DNA of 32,364 bases from a virus, in IMG/VR virus record IMGVR_UViG_3300035670_000850, positions 1-32,364 of that record, one strand, 5' to 3'. Shown here piece by piece: positions 20,817 to 29,098 of this stretch; position 1 is the stretch's first letter; each line of letters begins with the position of its first letter. The position numbers and the translations under genes are program-made. Below the pieces are notes generated by a model. It had not been told where the DNA came from. It did no database searches and was given only the letters and a program-made list of their open reading frames with translations.

Positions 20817-22162
20817 TGTTGTCGCGTCTGTTGCCTGGTGGAGAGAACCGAGCTGTTTCTTTTCAATCGTTGTTCGCTGCTGGTGACGGGTTCACCGTAT
20901 CGACGAACGCTGGCACGGTCATCACGCAAGCCGAGTCACTCAAGATTGAAGCGGTCTATGCGTGTGTGCGTCTCATCGCCGACTCCATCTCCACACTCCC
21001 CGTCGACACCTTCATCCGTGTCGATGGTGAGCGTCGCCCATTCCGCCCACGCCCAACATGGCTCGATTACCCCGAGTCAGGTGTAACCCGCACCGAACAC
21101 TTCCAACAAGTTCTTGTCTCTCTTCTGTTGGATGGCAACTCGTTCACCCGTGTCATTCGGGATGATGCTGGGGTTGCTGGGTTGGTGGTGTTGAATCCTC
21201 AGCGTGTCGAGTGTTCCCGTGACCGTGTGACTCGTCGCCCGATCTACATCTTCGAGCAGCGTGATGTGATTCAGGCTGAGGACATGATTCACATCACCGA
21301 GTTGCGTATGCCTGGTGAGTTGCGTGGCCGTTCACGAATCGATCTGGTGAAAGAGAATCTTGGGTTGGCGAAAGCGTTGGAGGAGTTCGCTGCACGATTC
21401 TTCGGACAAGGCTCATCAGCGTCCGGCATCATCGAGTTTCCAGGCAACCTGACTCGTGAGCAGGCGAAAGATTTGGTGGACGGCTTCGAGCAAGGCCACA
21501 AAGGTTTGCGTCGTTCGCATCGTCCAGGCATCCTGTTCGGTGGCGCAACCTTCAACAAGACCACCGTCGATAACGATTCGGCACAGTTCCTAGAGTCGCG
21601 ACGCTTCGCGGTTGAGGAGATTGCTCGCACGTTCCGTTGCCCACCGTCGATGCTGGGTGTGACGACGCCTGGTGCGATGTCGTATGCGTCGGTGGAACAG
21701 AACGGCATTCACTTCGTTCAGCACACGCTCCGCCCCTACATCGCCAAGATCGAGGACGGCTATCAGAAGATTCTGGACAACCGTGCGTTCCTGCGATTCA
21801 ATGTGGACGGTCTGCTCCGAGGCGACCAAGCCTCGCGTTACGCAGCGTTCTCCACCGGTATTCAGGCTGGCTTCCTCTCCATCAACGACATCCATCGCAT
21901 CGAGGACATGTCGCCAGTCGAAGGCGGAGACTCCTACCGTGTACCACTCGCCAACGTCGACATCAACGCAGCGAACCTTGCTGAGTTGGATCGAAAGAGC
22001 TTGATCGCTCAGCGTCTCATCCTCGCAGGCTTCGACCCAGCACAAGTCCTGTCTGCGCTTGAGTTGCCTGCCATCAACCACACAGGCCTCCCATCCACAC
22101 AGTTGCAACCAATCTCCACCGTGAACCCAGCCGACCCTGCCGCCGCATACGAGGTCGAGTAG
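20816..22162 (+). CDS. Portal protein (HK97 family)
   Basis: The 448-residue product carries the HK97-type portal features: ESLKIEAVYACVRLIADSISTLPVDTF near residue 42, DGNSFTRVIRDDAGVAGLVVLNPQRVE, a FGQGSSASGIIEFPGNL turn, and FRCPPSMLGVTTPGAMSYASVEQNGIHFVQHTLRPYIAKIED in the stem/crown region. Twelve copies form the ring through which DNA is packaged and to which the tail is joined. It follows terL and precedes the protease, the standard order. Confidence 0.93.
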   Translation: MLSRLLPGGENRAVSFQSLFAAGDGFTVSTNAGTVITQAESLKIEAVYACVRLIADSISTLPVDTFIRVDGERRPFRPRPTWLDYPESGVTRTEHFQQVLVSLLLDGNSFTRVIRDDAGVAGLVVLNPQRVECSRDRVTRRPIYIFEQRDVIQAEDMIHITELRMPGELRGRSRIDLVKENLGLAKALEEFAARFFGQGSSASGIIEFPGNLTREQAKDLVDGFEQGHKGLRRSHRPGILFGGATFNKTTVDNDSAQFLESRRFAVEEIARTFRCPPSMLGVTTPGAMSYASVEQNGIHFVQHTLRPYIAKIEDGYQKILDNRAFLRFNVDGLLRGDQASRYAAFSTGIQAGFLSINDIHRIEDMSPVEGGDSYRVPLANVDINAANLAELDRKSLIAQRLILAGFDPAQVLSALELPAINHTGLPSTQLQPISTVNPADPAAAYEVE

Positions 22163-22440
22163 TGGCCTTCTATAGCGGTGTCACCGCTGTCGGCACCGCT
22201 CCAACAGTTGTTGACGGCGTTCTCATCAACGCCGCCGGTGGAAACCCGTACAAGATGCACATCAAGAACAACGACAACACCGATGCGGTCTACATCGGTG
22301 GTAGTGCCGTGACCACTTCGACCGGTTACAGGTTGGACAAGCTGGAGGCGTTGGACTTGATTATCTCTCCAACCGATCTGCTGTACGCGATCTCAGGCAA
22401 AGACGGTCACAACATCTCTTGGTTGACGGAGCCTGTCTGA
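22162..22440 (+). CDS. Small beta-rich head protein
   Basis: GTG 22162 overlaps the portal stop by one base. The 92-residue product is strand-rich (AFYSGVTAVGTAPTVVDGVLI, MHIKNNDNTDAVYIGGSAVTTSTGYRL, DLIISPTDLLYAISGKDGHNISWLTEP). I recognise this pattern from actinophage head regions, where it may decorate or stabilise the virion. No enzyme motif is visible. The stop overlaps the start of the protease gene (TGATG), so the head genes appear translationally coupled. Confidence 0.65.
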   Translation: MAFYSGVTAVGTAPTVVDGVLINAAGGNPYKMHIKNNDNTDAVYIGGSAVTTSTGYRLDKLEALDLIISPTDLLYAISGKDGHNISWLTEPV

Positions 22441-24032
22441 TGCCGTACTACATCAGCAACACAAACCCGAACTGCTCAGGTTGGACTGTCGAGAAGGAGG
22501 ACGGTGAAGTGATCGGCTGTCACGGAACGAAACAGGACGCCATCGATCAGATGGTCGCGGTATCTATCGCTGAGGACATGGAGCCTGGTGGCGAGCGAGC
22601 ATTACCGAACGAACTGACCGAAGGCGACTTCGTGCGCTGGGATTCGTCCGGTGGCACGGCTCGAGGTCGCATCGAACATGTGATGCGTGAAGGCACGTTG
22701 GGTGTGCCTGGCACCGAGTTCAGCATCGAGGCGACAGAGGACGATCCTGCTGCGCTCATCCGAATCTATGAGGAGTATGACAACGGTTGGCGACCCACAG
22801 AAGTTCTCGTCGGCCACAAGTTCTCCACACTGACCAAGATTGATCCGCTTCCCGAACCAATCGAGGAAGAGGACGAGATCGAAGATGAGGACGAGTCCGA
22901 GGATCGTGTCGAGCAGAGAGAGGTGAATCTGGATGTCCCCCAATACATCAGGTCAGCAGCCCGAAAAGGGTTGGATTATTACGGGAAGAGCCTTGCAGGT
23001 GCAGGCGTTGTGGCTCGTACTGTTCGTGAAGCCCGCGAGATGGCTCAAGGACGGATTTCGGAAGACAAAGTTATTCGTGCAAACGCTTGGGCAGCTCGAC
23101 ATCTAGTTGACTTGGATGTGCCTCGCAACACTAACCCAGACAACGACGAGTTCCCTGGTGCCGGTGCAGTCGCCTTCTACCTCTGGGGTATCGACCCGAC
23201 AGACCCGCAACCTGCGATGAATTGGTTTGAGGAGAAGTCGGATGCGATCAAAGCGGATCGTGAGGAGGCCGACAGGTCGTTCGCGTTCCATCGCAAACCA
23301 GAACAGAAGTCAACTATTGTGGATGCCATGACTGAACAGGTCGAGACGCGCAGGGTCACGTTCAACGAGTTCGAGCTTCGTGCCGCCCCGAAGGGTGATG
23401 GCATGTCGTTCACCGGCTATGCCGCAGTCTTCAACTCTGACTCGGAGCCGTTGCCGTTCATCGAGCGCATCATGCCTGGCGCGTTCGCCAAGTCGTTGCG
23501 TTCACGGAACAATATCCGAATGTACATGAACCATGACTCCAGCATGTTGCTCGCCACGACCCGTGCCAAGACGCTTCGTTTGCAGGAAGACTCGAAGGGT
23601 TTGCTCGTCGATGCCGACCTGCCCGACACGACCGTTGGCCGTGACCTGTCGGTGCTGATGCAACGCAAGGATGTGGATTCAATGTCGTTCGGGTTCACCG
23701 TCCCCTCTGGTGGCGACACTTGGAGCGATGACGGGATGCAACGTACCTTGAAGCAGATTCGCCTGTTTGAGGTGTCGGTTGTGACAGGCTTCCCCGCTTA
23801 TGCGGCTACGTCTGCTTCGGTGCGGTCGTTTGATGCGTTGGCTCAGCGAACCGGCATGGATGCCGATCAGTTGGCTGTCGCCATCACGAACCTTGAAGCA
23901 GGTCAGACTTTGACCCCCGATCATGCTGCGTTGTTGCGTGAGACTGTGGCGAAACTTGAGCCACAACCCGAGGCCGCTCCCGCCACGATTGGCATCATGG
24001 CGAAGCACCTTGAACTGTTGAAGAACATCTAG
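22440..24032 (+). CDS. Multidomain prohead protease
   Basis: ATG 22440 gives 530 residues, more than twice the size of a plain HK97-type protease. Residues 1-47 form a small GWTVEKEDGEVIGCHGTKQDA module. Residues about 52-115 resemble the HVA1/TUDOR-like fold (LTEGDFVRWDSSGGTARGRIEHV). An acidic linker (EEEDEIEDEDESEDR) follows. Residues about 155-265 are a helical module (YIRSAARKGLDYYGKSLAGAG to FPGAGAVAFYLWGIDP). The protease proper lies at about 300-475, with FTGYAAVFN, NHD (His365) and MSFGF (Ser416) as likely catalytic elements. It cleaves scaffold and capsid protein during head maturation. Confidence 0.87.
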   Translation: MPYYISNTNPNCSGWTVEKEDGEVIGCHGTKQDAIDQMVAVSIAEDMEPGGERALPNELTEGDFVRWDSSGGTARGRIEHVMREGTLGVPGTEFSIEATEDDPAALIRIYEEYDNGWRPTEVLVGHKFSTLTKIDPLPEPIEEEDEIEDEDESEDRVEQREVNLDVPQYIRSAARKGLDYYGKSLAGAGVVARTVREAREMAQGRISEDKVIRANAWAARHLVDLDVPRNTNPDNDEFPGAGAVAFYLWGIDPTDPQPAMNWFEEKSDAIKADREEADRSFAFHRKPEQKSTIVDAMTEQVETRRVTFNEFELRAAPKGDGMSFTGYAAVFNSDSEPLPFIERIMPGAFAKSLRSRNNIRMYMNHDSSMLLATTRAKTLRLQEDSKGLLVDADLPDTTVGRDLSVLMQRKDVDSMSFGFTVPSGGDTWSDDGMQRTLKQIRLFEVSVVTGFPAYAATSASVRSFDALAQRTGMDADQLAVAITNLEAGQTLTPDHAALLRETVAKLEPQPEAAPATIGIMAKHLELLKNI

Positions 24033-24163
24033 TAACTTTTAGTTACTGCATCGAATGAGCGGAGCCGCCTTCGGTGTTGCTGATCGCGGAGCCGCGACAG
24101 GCTAACCCTCCTGCGTATCCACAATCATCAACATCATCCCTACGGGGAGAAGGAATAACTACC
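24033..24163 (+). promoter_or_regulatory. Leader of the major capsid gene
   Basis: This 131-base gap has a weak hairpin over the protease stop (AGTAAC/GTTACT around TTTTA) and two copies of GCGGAGCCGC about 30 bases apart (near 24059 and 24090). An AGAAGGA ribosome-binding site lies nine bases before ATG 24164. It is one of the longest gaps in the structural region. A separate promoter for the highly expressed capsid gene would be logical, but no convincing -35/-10 pair is visible. Confidence 0.35.
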
Positions 24164-25342
24164 ATGAAGGAATACATCGACCGCCAGGTCGAGATTCGCA
24201 ACCGCGCCTGGAACGAGGCAAAGTCGATTCTCGATAAGGCAGCAGCAGAGAAGCGTGACCTCACCGCTGAGGAATCGCAGACCTACGAGCGCATCTCCAA
24301 GGAACTCGACGAGCGTGCCAACACGATCGCCAAGCTCCGTGAGGATGAGGCTCGCGAACTTCGTCTCGATGCCGCAACCCGCGAAATCGCTGACCAGGCT
24401 CGCCCAGTCGCACAGGCACCAGTCGCCGACGATGCCGCCATCCTCCGCTCACTCATCTCGGGTGAGAAGCGTGGCCACTCGTTCGAGCGTCGCGATGTCG
24501 TCAAGACCAGCACCGGCGCACCAGTCCCCACCTCGTTCTACGATCAGGTCATCATGAAGGCTCGCCTCGTCGCGCCAGTCCTCCAGACCTCGACCGTCCT
24601 GAACACCGCAGGTGGCGAGAACCTCCAGATCCCGTCGCTGTCCACCTACTCGGTCGGCACGATCAACGCTGAAGGTGCCGCAATGGGCGAGAGCGACCCA
24701 GCATTCAACGCGTTCATCACGTTGAGCGCATACAAGTATTCGTTCCTGACGCAGGTTTCCGAAGAACTCCTCACCGACTCTGGTGTCGACTTCCTCGGCT
24801 TCCTCGCCGATCAGGTCGGAAACGCGCTCGGCTACGCAGTCGGCTCCGCCCTCACGGTCGGCACCGGCACGGTTGAGCCAAAGGGAATCGTCACGGCCTC
24901 GGCTGTTGGCGGAACCGCAGGCACCGCAACGGCGTTCACCGCAGACAACCTCATCGACCTCCTCTACTCCTTGGATGGTGCAGCACGCAACCTCCCAGGC
25001 GTGGGCTGGATGATGAACGGCAAGTCGATCGGTGCAGTCCGCAAGTTGAAGGACACCGCTGGCAACTACGTCTTCCAGCCGTCCCTCGCAATGGACAGCC
25101 CAGACATGTTGCTCGGCAAGCCCATCTACGAGAACCCGTCGATGGCCGATGTCGCAACCGGCACCAAGTCCGTCATCGTCGGACACCTCCCGTCGTACTT
25201 CGTACGCACGGTCGGTGGCCTTCGCCTCGACAGGTCGGATGAGTACGCGTTCAACGCAGGCCTCATCACCTTCCGCGCACAGTTCCGCGTGGACGGCAAC
25301 CTGCCGCAGACGAGCCACATCAAGCACCTGCTCCAGCCGTAA
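24164..25342 (+). CDS. Major capsid protein (HK97 fold)
   Basis: ATG 24164, preceded by AGAAGGA, gives 392 residues. Residues 1-105 are the charged coiled coil of a delta/scaffolding domain (AEKRDLTAEESQTYERISKELDERA). The capsid fold follows, with VPTSFYDQVIMKARLVAPVLQTSTVL, the ESDPAFNAFITLSAYKYSFLTQVSEEL segment of the E-loop/spine region, GTGTVEPKGIV and RFDGNLP-like RVDGNLPQTSHIKHL at the end. It is processed by the upstream protease and builds the icosahedral shell. A strong terminator-like hairpin follows, consistent with high expression. Confidence 0.95.
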   Translation: MKEYIDRQVEIRNRAWNEAKSILDKAAAEKRDLTAEESQTYERISKELDERANTIAKLREDEARELRLDAATREIADQARPVAQAPVADDAAILRSLISGEKRGHSFERRDVVKTSTGAPVPTSFYDQVIMKARLVAPVLQTSTVLNTAGGENLQIPSLSTYSVGTINAEGAAMGESDPAFNAFITLSAYKYSFLTQVSEELLTDSGVDFLGFLADQVGNALGYAVGSALTVGTGTVEPKGIVTASAVGGTAGTATAFTADNLIDLLYSLDGAARNLPGVGWMMNGKSIGAVRKLKDTAGNYVFQPSLAMDSPDMLLGKPIYENPSMADVATGTKSVIVGHLPSYFVRTVGGLRLDRSDEYAFNAGLITFRAQFRVDGNLPQTSHIKHLLQP

Positions 25343-25381
25343 CGCTGAAGCGAGTGCAAGCCACCTAACGGTGGTGTAAGT

Positions 25382-25422
25382 TTGAGGGGCGGGTCGGACA
25401 CGCAGGGCGACCCGCCCCTCAA
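25382..25422 (+). terminator. Strong hairpin terminator after capsid gene
   Basis: TTGAGGGGCGGGTCG (25382-25396) pairs perfectly with 25408-25422, a 15-bp GC-rich stem with an 11-base loop. It is followed by TCCATTTCCCC, a weak T tract. A smaller hairpin, CCACC (25361-25365) with GGTGG (25370-25374), precedes it. The position right after the capsid gene fits a partial terminator or an mRNA-stabilising 3' end. Confidence 0.7.
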
Positions 25423-25455
25423 TCCATTTCCCCTGCAACCTGCGAAGGAGTCTGC

Positions 25456-26763
25456 GTGAATGCTCGTCATCGTCAACAACACGCCGGTCGAGTTACCCGA
25501 CCTGGAAGCGGAATTGCTGCTGCGTCGGGGCGTAGCGCACTTGCCGGAAGTAGCCGACCAGCCTCTTCCGAATCGTTACGAATCCTCTTCTACTCGAACG
25601 CCCCGTTCGCCCCGACCGGCTACGGCACCCAAACCGCGCAGCTCGTCCCGAGGCTCATCCAAGAAGGGAACGAAGTAGCGATCCACGCCATGTATGGCAT
25701 CGAGGCGGTGCCGTCAATGTGGAACGGGATCAAGATGTATCCGCGTGGGATGGCACCATATTCGGATGATGTGGTGACAGCGCATTGGATGGACTGGTCG
25801 AACGGCAACAAGAACCTGCCACCGATGCTGATGACCTTGTTCGATGTGTGGGTATTGAAGTCGGCGTCACTTGACATCATCCCGAACATCGCATCGTGGG
25901 TGCCTATCGATCATGCTCCTTGTCCGCCTGAGGTGGTGGCGTTCTGTCAGCGTAAGAACGTGAAACCGATTGCGATGTCCCAGTTTGGGAAACGAATGTT
26001 GGAGGCTCAGGATGTTGAGTGTTTGTATGCGCCTCACGGCATTGAGGATGTGTTCAAGCCGACGGCCAAGTGGAGCAACGGTCAACAGGAGTTGACTGGT
26101 CGACAGATCATGGGTATCCCTGACGACAAGTTCGTGGTGATGATGAACTCTGCCAACAAGGGTGTGAACCCGTCACGCAAGTCATTCGCTGAGAACATTC
26201 TGGCGTTCGCCATCTTCGCCCAAACCCGACCCGATGCGATCCTCTATCTGCACACCGAGTCGATGGGTTCGATGGGTGGAATCAACCTGATGCACCTGTT
26301 GGACGCTTGCGGGTTGAAGCCTGAGCAATACAAGATCATCGACCAGTACGCCTATCGGATGAGTGTCCCGCAGGGTGCGCTGGCTGCCATCTATTCGGCT
26401 GCTGACGTGTTGTTGGCTTGCTCGATGGGTGAGGGGTTTGGGATTCCTGTGGTTGAGGCTCAGGCGTGTGGGACTCGGGTGATCGTGTCGGATTACACCG
26501 CCCAGCCGGAGTTGGTTGGGTCGGGTTGGAAGGTGGAGACGCAACCGTTCTGGGATGCGGCACAGAAAGCCTGGTTCTGCACCCCACAGGTACCATCCAT
26601 CGTGGATGCCCTGAGAGCCTCCTACGAGGCTCCTAGAGGGGCGGATAAGGCCGCTGTGGAGTTTGCTAGCCAATACTCCGCAGATCGCGTCTATGAGGCT
26701 CATTGGAAGCCAATCATGAAGGAGTTGTCGGCATGGTGCCGGTCATCGTCATCCCAGTCCTGA
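25456..26763 (+). CDS. Glycosyltransferase, GT4-like (GT-B fold)
   Basis: Reading from GTG 25456 gives 435 residues. The glycosyltransferase domain begins at about residue 42 (LRILFYSNAPFAPTGYGTQTAQL). The donor-binding end has SMGEGFGIPVVEAQACGTRVIVSD with the E-x7-E motif (Glu326, Glu334) and a following E(L)VGSGW. Such enzymes transfer a sugar from a nucleotide donor. Residues 1-41 are low-complexity Arg/Ala/Ser/Gly, and the same DNA codes a better-looking protein in another frame, so the real N-terminus is in doubt. It heads a cassette with two more glycosyltransferase-like genes and a methyltransferase. Confidence 0.85.
   Translation: MNARHRQQHAGRVTRPGSGIAAASGRSALAGSSRPASSESLRILFYSNAPFAPTGYGTQTAQLVPRLIQEGNEVAIHAMYGIEAVPSMWNGIKMYPRGMAPYSDDVVTAHWMDWSNGNKNLPPMLMTLFDVWVLKSASLDIIPNIASWVPIDHAPCPPEVVAFCQRKNVKPIAMSQFGKRMLEAQDVECLYAPHGIEDVFKPTAKWSNGQQELTGRQIMGIPDDKFVVMMNSANKGVNPSRKSFAENILAFAIFAQTRPDAILYLHTESMGSMGGINLMHLLDACGLKPEQYKIIDQYAYRMSVPQGALAAIYSAADVLLACSMGEGFGIPVVEAQACGTRVIVSDYTAQPELVGSGWKVETQPFWDAAQKAWFCTPQVPSIVDALRASYEAPRGADKAAVEFASQYSADRVYEAHWKPIMKELSAWCRSSSSQS
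25460..25678 (+). CDS. Small ORF overprinting the glycosyltransferase start
   Basis: ATG 25460 has AAGGAG nine bases upstream. The first 34 residues (MLVIVNNTPVELPDLEAELL, then LRRGVAHLPEV) look like a genuine small phage protein of the kind found after capsid genes. The rest (SSSTRTPRSPRPATAPKPRSSS) looks like a shadow of the glycosyltransferase frame. It may be a real short gene, or the original N-terminus of the enzyme joined to it by a -1 shift. No classic slippery heptamer is evident at the transition near 25560-25600. Confidence 0.55.
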   Translation: MLVIVNNTPVELPDLEAELLLRRGVAHLPEVADQPLPNRYESSSTRTPRSPRPATAPKPRSSSRGSSKKGTK

Positions 26764-27401
26764 ACCGATACGACCTCCTCGAACGATGCCTAGCCTCTAT
26801 TGACTACCCCGTAGACACGCTCATCATCATTGACAACGGTGGACAGGCAAGCCTGTGGGGTTGCCCTTGGCTGGTCGATCATCGCCAAATCGACGACTAC
26901 CGAATCTGGTCAATGCCCAGCAACCTCGGTGTCGCAACCTCATGGAACCTCAGCATCAAGGCAACGCCCTACAGCAAGGACGGTTGGCTGCTGCTGAACT
27001 CCGATGCTTGGTTCGAGCCTGGTGCATTACAGCAGTTTCACGGTGAATGTAGCCCAGACACGATCACGCTTGCCGGTCATCCAGGCTGGGCTTGCGCTCA
27101 TGTTGGACGCAACGTAGTCGGCAAGATTGGCCTGTTCTGCGAGAACTTCCATCCCGCCTACTTTGAGGACAACGACTTCGAGCGTCGAGCGCAAGCACAC
27201 GGAATCCCAATCGTTCACTCGTCAGCGAAAGTAAATCACGACAACTCCTCGACCATCGCTTCTGACCCGTCTCTAGCTGAAGCGAACACGAAGTCCTTTC
27301 AGGCGAATCAAATGCTGTATGAGAAGCGTTGGGCGAACGGTGTTCCTGCTCATGAGGAGTGGGATTTGGATAGAAGGGTGGAGTTAGGTTGGGACAGATA
27401 G
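26733..27401 (+). CDS. Glycosyltransferase, GT2-like (GT-A fold)
   Basis: AAGGAG eight bases before ATG 26733 sets the start. The 222-residue product has the GT2 beginning VIVIPVLNRYDLLERCLASI, IIIDNGG, NLGVATSWNLSIK and LLLNSDAWFEPGAL, where Asp91 is the likely metal ligand of a shortened DxD motif. A later ENFHPAYFEDNDFERRA segment carries the usual acidic (E/D)D acceptor-site residues. It should add a sugar to an acceptor, probably together with the adjacent GT4 enzyme. It overlaps that gene by 31 bases. Confidence 0.85.
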   Translation: MVPVIVIPVLNRYDLLERCLASIDYPVDTLIIIDNGGQASLWGCPWLVDHRQIDDYRIWSMPSNLGVATSWNLSIKATPYSKDGWLLLNSDAWFEPGALQQFHGECSPDTITLAGHPGWACAHVGRNVVGKIGLFCENFHPAYFEDNDFERRAQAHGIPIVHSSAKVNHDNSSTIASDPSLAEANTKSFQANQMLYEKRWANGVPAHEEWDLDRRVELGWDR

Positions 27402-27910
27402 TTGTTGTTGCTACGACGCCTGGGCGTGAGCATTGGTTGTCTGATTGCTTGAAGTCGTTGGGTGATCGTGAGGTTCTGGTGTTGCGTCAGGCGGGGACGT
27501 GGGAGTTGGGGAAGATTCAATGGCTGTATGAGAACACCGCGCTCGACAGGTTTCTGTTCCTGCACGACACGGTGGTTGTGAAGGACGGGTCGTTCATCGA
27601 TGAGGCGTTCAGTCATCCTGGGTCGGTGGCGTTGACGAATGACCCTGGCTGGTTCGGGATGTTCATGGGTATCTATACACGGGAAACCCTCAGCAAGGTT
27701 CACCTATTTTCGCCGGTGACGCAGAGGGATTCGATTCGCGCTGAGGTGGAATGGACTCGGACTTATCATGAGGCCGAGCCGACGGCACATCTGTTGTTCA
27801 ACGATTTCACGGATCGGCATGCTCGGGGTCGCAAAGAGGAACGCTATGGTCGAATCAACCTCGTACTGGAGAACGATTATCTCATCAAATACAAGGGAAC
27901 CTGGTCTTGA
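27389..27910 (+). CDS. Glycosyltransferase-like protein (GT-A type)
   Basis: TTG 27389, preceded by GGTGGAGTTAGG, gives 173 residues. It starts with a strand (GQIVVVATTPGREHWLSDCLKSL) and has a FLFLHDTVVVKDGSFIDEAF segment with an HD pair in the place of the DxD of GT-A enzymes, then NDPGWFGMFMGIYTRE. It is shorter than typical GT2 proteins. It lies between the GT2 and methyltransferase genes, overlapping both, so it most likely belongs to the same sugar pathway. Assignment to a defined family is not secure. Confidence 0.65.
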   Translation: MGQIVVVATTPGREHWLSDCLKSLGDREVLVLRQAGTWELGKIQWLYENTALDRFLFLHDTVVVKDGSFIDEAFSHPGSVALTNDPGWFGMFMGIYTRETLSKVHLFSPVTQRDSIRAEVEWTRTYHEAEPTAHLLFNDFTDRHARGRKEERYGRINLVLENDYLIKYKGTWS

Positions 27911-28596
27911 TTCTTGACGAGTTACGCCAGTTCGCGTTGGGGCAGGATTGCTACGCCGACGCTGGTGAACCCGACGACAGGTATGAACATACACATATCA
28001 CCGATCAAGTCATTGACGAGGTGCTGGGTAGGGTGAAGCCGAGGTTCTGGTTGGAGCTTGGCACGATGTTGGGTGGGTCGGCGATCAAGGTGGCTCGACG
28101 TATTGAGGCACAGGGGTTGGATTGTGCGGTGGTGTGTGTCGATCCGTTTTGTGGTGATGTGAATATGCATCATTGGGAGTTGGAGTTGGCTAAGTCTGGG
28201 GGTTGGCGGTTCTTGCAGTTGCGGAATGGTAGGCCGACCATCTTTGAGCGGTTCGCGGCGAATGTGGTGGCGGCTGGGTTGACGCATCGGATTCATCCAA
28301 TTCACGCGACTTCCATTGTGGGGATGCGGTTTCTGGAGCGGATTCATCAGATCGGCTATTTGAGTGGGTTGCCGGATGTGGTGTATTTGGATTCGGCTCA
28401 TGAGGTTGGGGAGACGTTGTTGGAGTTGCGGATGGCGTGGTCGATTCTGTCGGCGGGTGGGGTGTTGATGGGGGATGATTGGGATTGGGTGGCGGTGCGT
28501 CGGGATGTGCAGGTGTTCACCGATGAGGTGGGTGTGGATGTTGAGTTGCGTGAGAACAACCAATGGATTCTCAGCAAACCGCGTGGGATAGCATAG
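27907..28596 (+). CDS. Class I SAM-dependent methyltransferase
   Basis: TTG 27907 overlaps the preceding stop. The 229-residue product has the SAM-binding glycine motif FWLELGTMLGGSAIKVA (residues 48-63), CVDPFCGD (acidic residue after strand 2), DVVYLDSAHEVGETLLELRMAW, and GGVLMGDDW near residue 180. This order fits Methyltransf_24 or cephalosporin-hydroxylase-like enzymes that often O-methylate sugars. With the upstream glycosyltransferases it could cap or modify a glycan on the virion. The codons are the most G/T-rich in the window. Confidence 0.8.
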   Translation: MILDELRQFALGQDCYADAGEPDDRYEHTHITDQVIDEVLGRVKPRFWLELGTMLGGSAIKVARRIEAQGLDCAVVCVDPFCGDVNMHHWELELAKSGGWRFLQLRNGRPTIFERFAANVVAAGLTHRIHPIHATSIVGMRFLERIHQIGYLSGLPDVVYLDSAHEVGETLLELRMAWSILSAGGVLMGDDWDWVAVRRDVQVFTDEVGVDVELRENNQWILSKPRGIA

Positions 28597-28600
28597 AGCC

Positions 28601-29098
28601 GTGACAATCACGAAGTGGCATCGCGGAACAATTGCCCAATGTCTTATTTGCGACTCAAGATTTGCACAAATCAGGCCAAGTCATGTGACCTGTTCTTACA
28701 TCTGCTCCTATACGAAACAAAACAAACGTAGAGCCTCCAAGCTCAATATGGGCAAATGTCGTAGATGTTCTATCTCTTTACGAGAACGTAAATCAAACGC
28801 AATATATTGCAGCAAAACCTGTAAATCAATGGATCATACGGCCAAACATCGCGCCCGCACTCGAACTGTCTCTATTGCCAGACGATATGAAATCTATGAA
28901 AGAGACGGTGGGAAGTGTTACATGTGCGCTCAAGATATATCTCTGAAAAATGCCGAATTGGATCATCTAATTCCAGTTTCACGGGGCGGATCGTCCGACC
29001 CGTCAAATATTGCGTTGTCTTGTAGGGGATGCAACCGTCGCAGAGGCACTAATGTAGGAGAACAGCAAATGTTGAAATTGTCGGAGATTCAGGAATGA
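28601..29098 (+). CDS. HNH endonuclease, homing type
   Basis: GTG 28601 gives 165 residues. Two N-terminal zinc-binding segments (CLICDSRF, CSYIC and CRRCSISL with CSKTC) precede a typical HNH domain: RRYEIYERDGGKCYMCAQDI, LDHLIPVSRGGSSDPSNIALSCRGCNRRRG. The DNA is clearly more AT-rich, with A/T-ending codons (ATA, AAA, TCT), unlike both neighbours. That marks a recent arrival. It sits between the methyltransferase and connector genes, a common place for free-standing homing endonucleases. Confidence 0.9.
   Translation: MTITKWHRGTIAQCLICDSRFAQIRPSHVTCSYICSYTKQNKRRASKLNMGKCRRCSISLRERKSNAIYCSKTCKSMDHTAKHRARTRTVSIARRYEIYERDGGKCYMCAQDISLKNAELDHLIPVSRGGSSDPSNIALSCRGCNRRRGTNVGEQQMLKLSEIQE

Noticed and set aside
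24449-25438. 329-codon frame on the - strand opposite the capsid gene
   Set aside because: Antisense shadow of a highly biased capsid gene; it also crosses the terminator hairpin.
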